The notes under the pieces were generated by a model that saw only the letters and a program-made list of their open reading frames with translations, did no database searches and had not been told where the DNA came from. DNA of 64,000 nt, taken from assembly GCA_034440615.1 (NCBI GenBank), contig JAOTOM010004956.1:328501-392500 (forward strand), read 5' to 3'. Positions 63,724-64,000 of this stretch are shown in pieces; within the stretch, counting starts at the first letter, position 1, and the number at the start of each line of letters is the position of its first letter. This stretch comes from Ashinkailepas kermadecensis (taxonomy: Eukaryota; Arthropoda; Thecostraca; Neolepadidae). The position numbers and the translations under genes were made by a program.

Positions 63724-64000
63724 CAGTGGCCGCTGGTACAGCCACTAGCTGTGGCGGCCAATGGCAGATAGCCGCCGCCGACACAGCCACTAGCGGCCAA
63801 TGGCAGACAGCCGCCGGCACAGCCACTGTAGCGGCCAATGGCAGACAGCCGCCGCCGACACAGCCACTAGCGGCCAATGGCAGACAGCCGCCGGCACAGC
63901 CACTGTAGCGGCCAATGGCAGACAGCCGCCGCCGACACAGCCACTGTAGCGGCCAACGGCAGACAGCCGCCGGCACAGCCACTAGCGGCCAATGGCAGAC
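63724..64000. repeat. GC-rich minisatellite running off the window
   Basis: Units of about 36-42 bp: CACAGCCACTAGCGGCCAAT, then GGCAGACAGCCGCCG(CCGA/GCA). Two variants alternate, ACTAGCGG and ACTGTAGCGG, and the spacer is CCGCCGACA or CCGGCACA. At least seven units; it continues past the end. Confidence 0.95.

Overview
This is a gene-sparse, repeat-dense stretch of a eukaryotic nuclear genome, most likely an arthropod. The support for that is spliced genes with GT-AG introns, several classes of animal transposon, tRNA-derived SINEs, and an interstitial tract of the TTAGG/CCTAA telomere motif typical of arthropods. A crustacean is my guess, not something the sequence proves. No bacterial genes, CRISPR array or intact rRNA/tRNA gene was seen. 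|| Two conserved host genes can be assembled exon by exon, both on the + strand. The first is HMCES, the SRAP-domain abasic-site DNA-protein crosslink factor (15833-21659, 8 coding exons, 307 aa). The second is PRKRIP1, the dsRNA-binding/spliceosome-associated protein (59497-61311, 3 coding exons, 195 aa, possibly with an upstream non-coding exon ending at 56244). Less certain candidate exons lie on the minus strand at 27.3-28.7 kb and on the + strand at 38.7-39.06 kb. || Layout. 0-2.6 kb: nothing recognised. 2.6-7.0 kb: a decayed EN-RT-RNaseH LINE (minus) whose N-terminus carries a 2A-like motif and a zinc finger, with a hAT-type MITE at its 5' side. 8.2-8.7 kb: a TA microsatellite. 9.2-9.9 kb: a second hAT-type MITE family. 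11.2-15.2 kb: a strongly CpG-depleted domain with an old SINE and an inverted repeat around the telomere-like tract. 15.8-21.7 kb: HMCES, whose last intron is packed with about 33 copies of its own 3' splice site. 21.8-26.5 kb: SINEs and MITEs. 29.0-32.05 kb: a large GC-rich satellite. 35.9 and 51.2 kb: two arrays of the same 17-bp satellite in opposite orientation. 40.5-42.5 kb: a piggyBac transposase broken by a MITE. 45.5 and 46.6 kb: CT microsatellites. 52.6-55.4 kb: a CR1-type LINE (minus). 56-61.3 kb: PRKRIP1. 61.6-64 kb: short tandem repeats and a GGCCC-rich repeat. || The two host genes are functionally unrelated (DNA repair and RNA processing). The rest is a record of nested transposon insertion, satellite growth and CpG decay in separate compositional domains.
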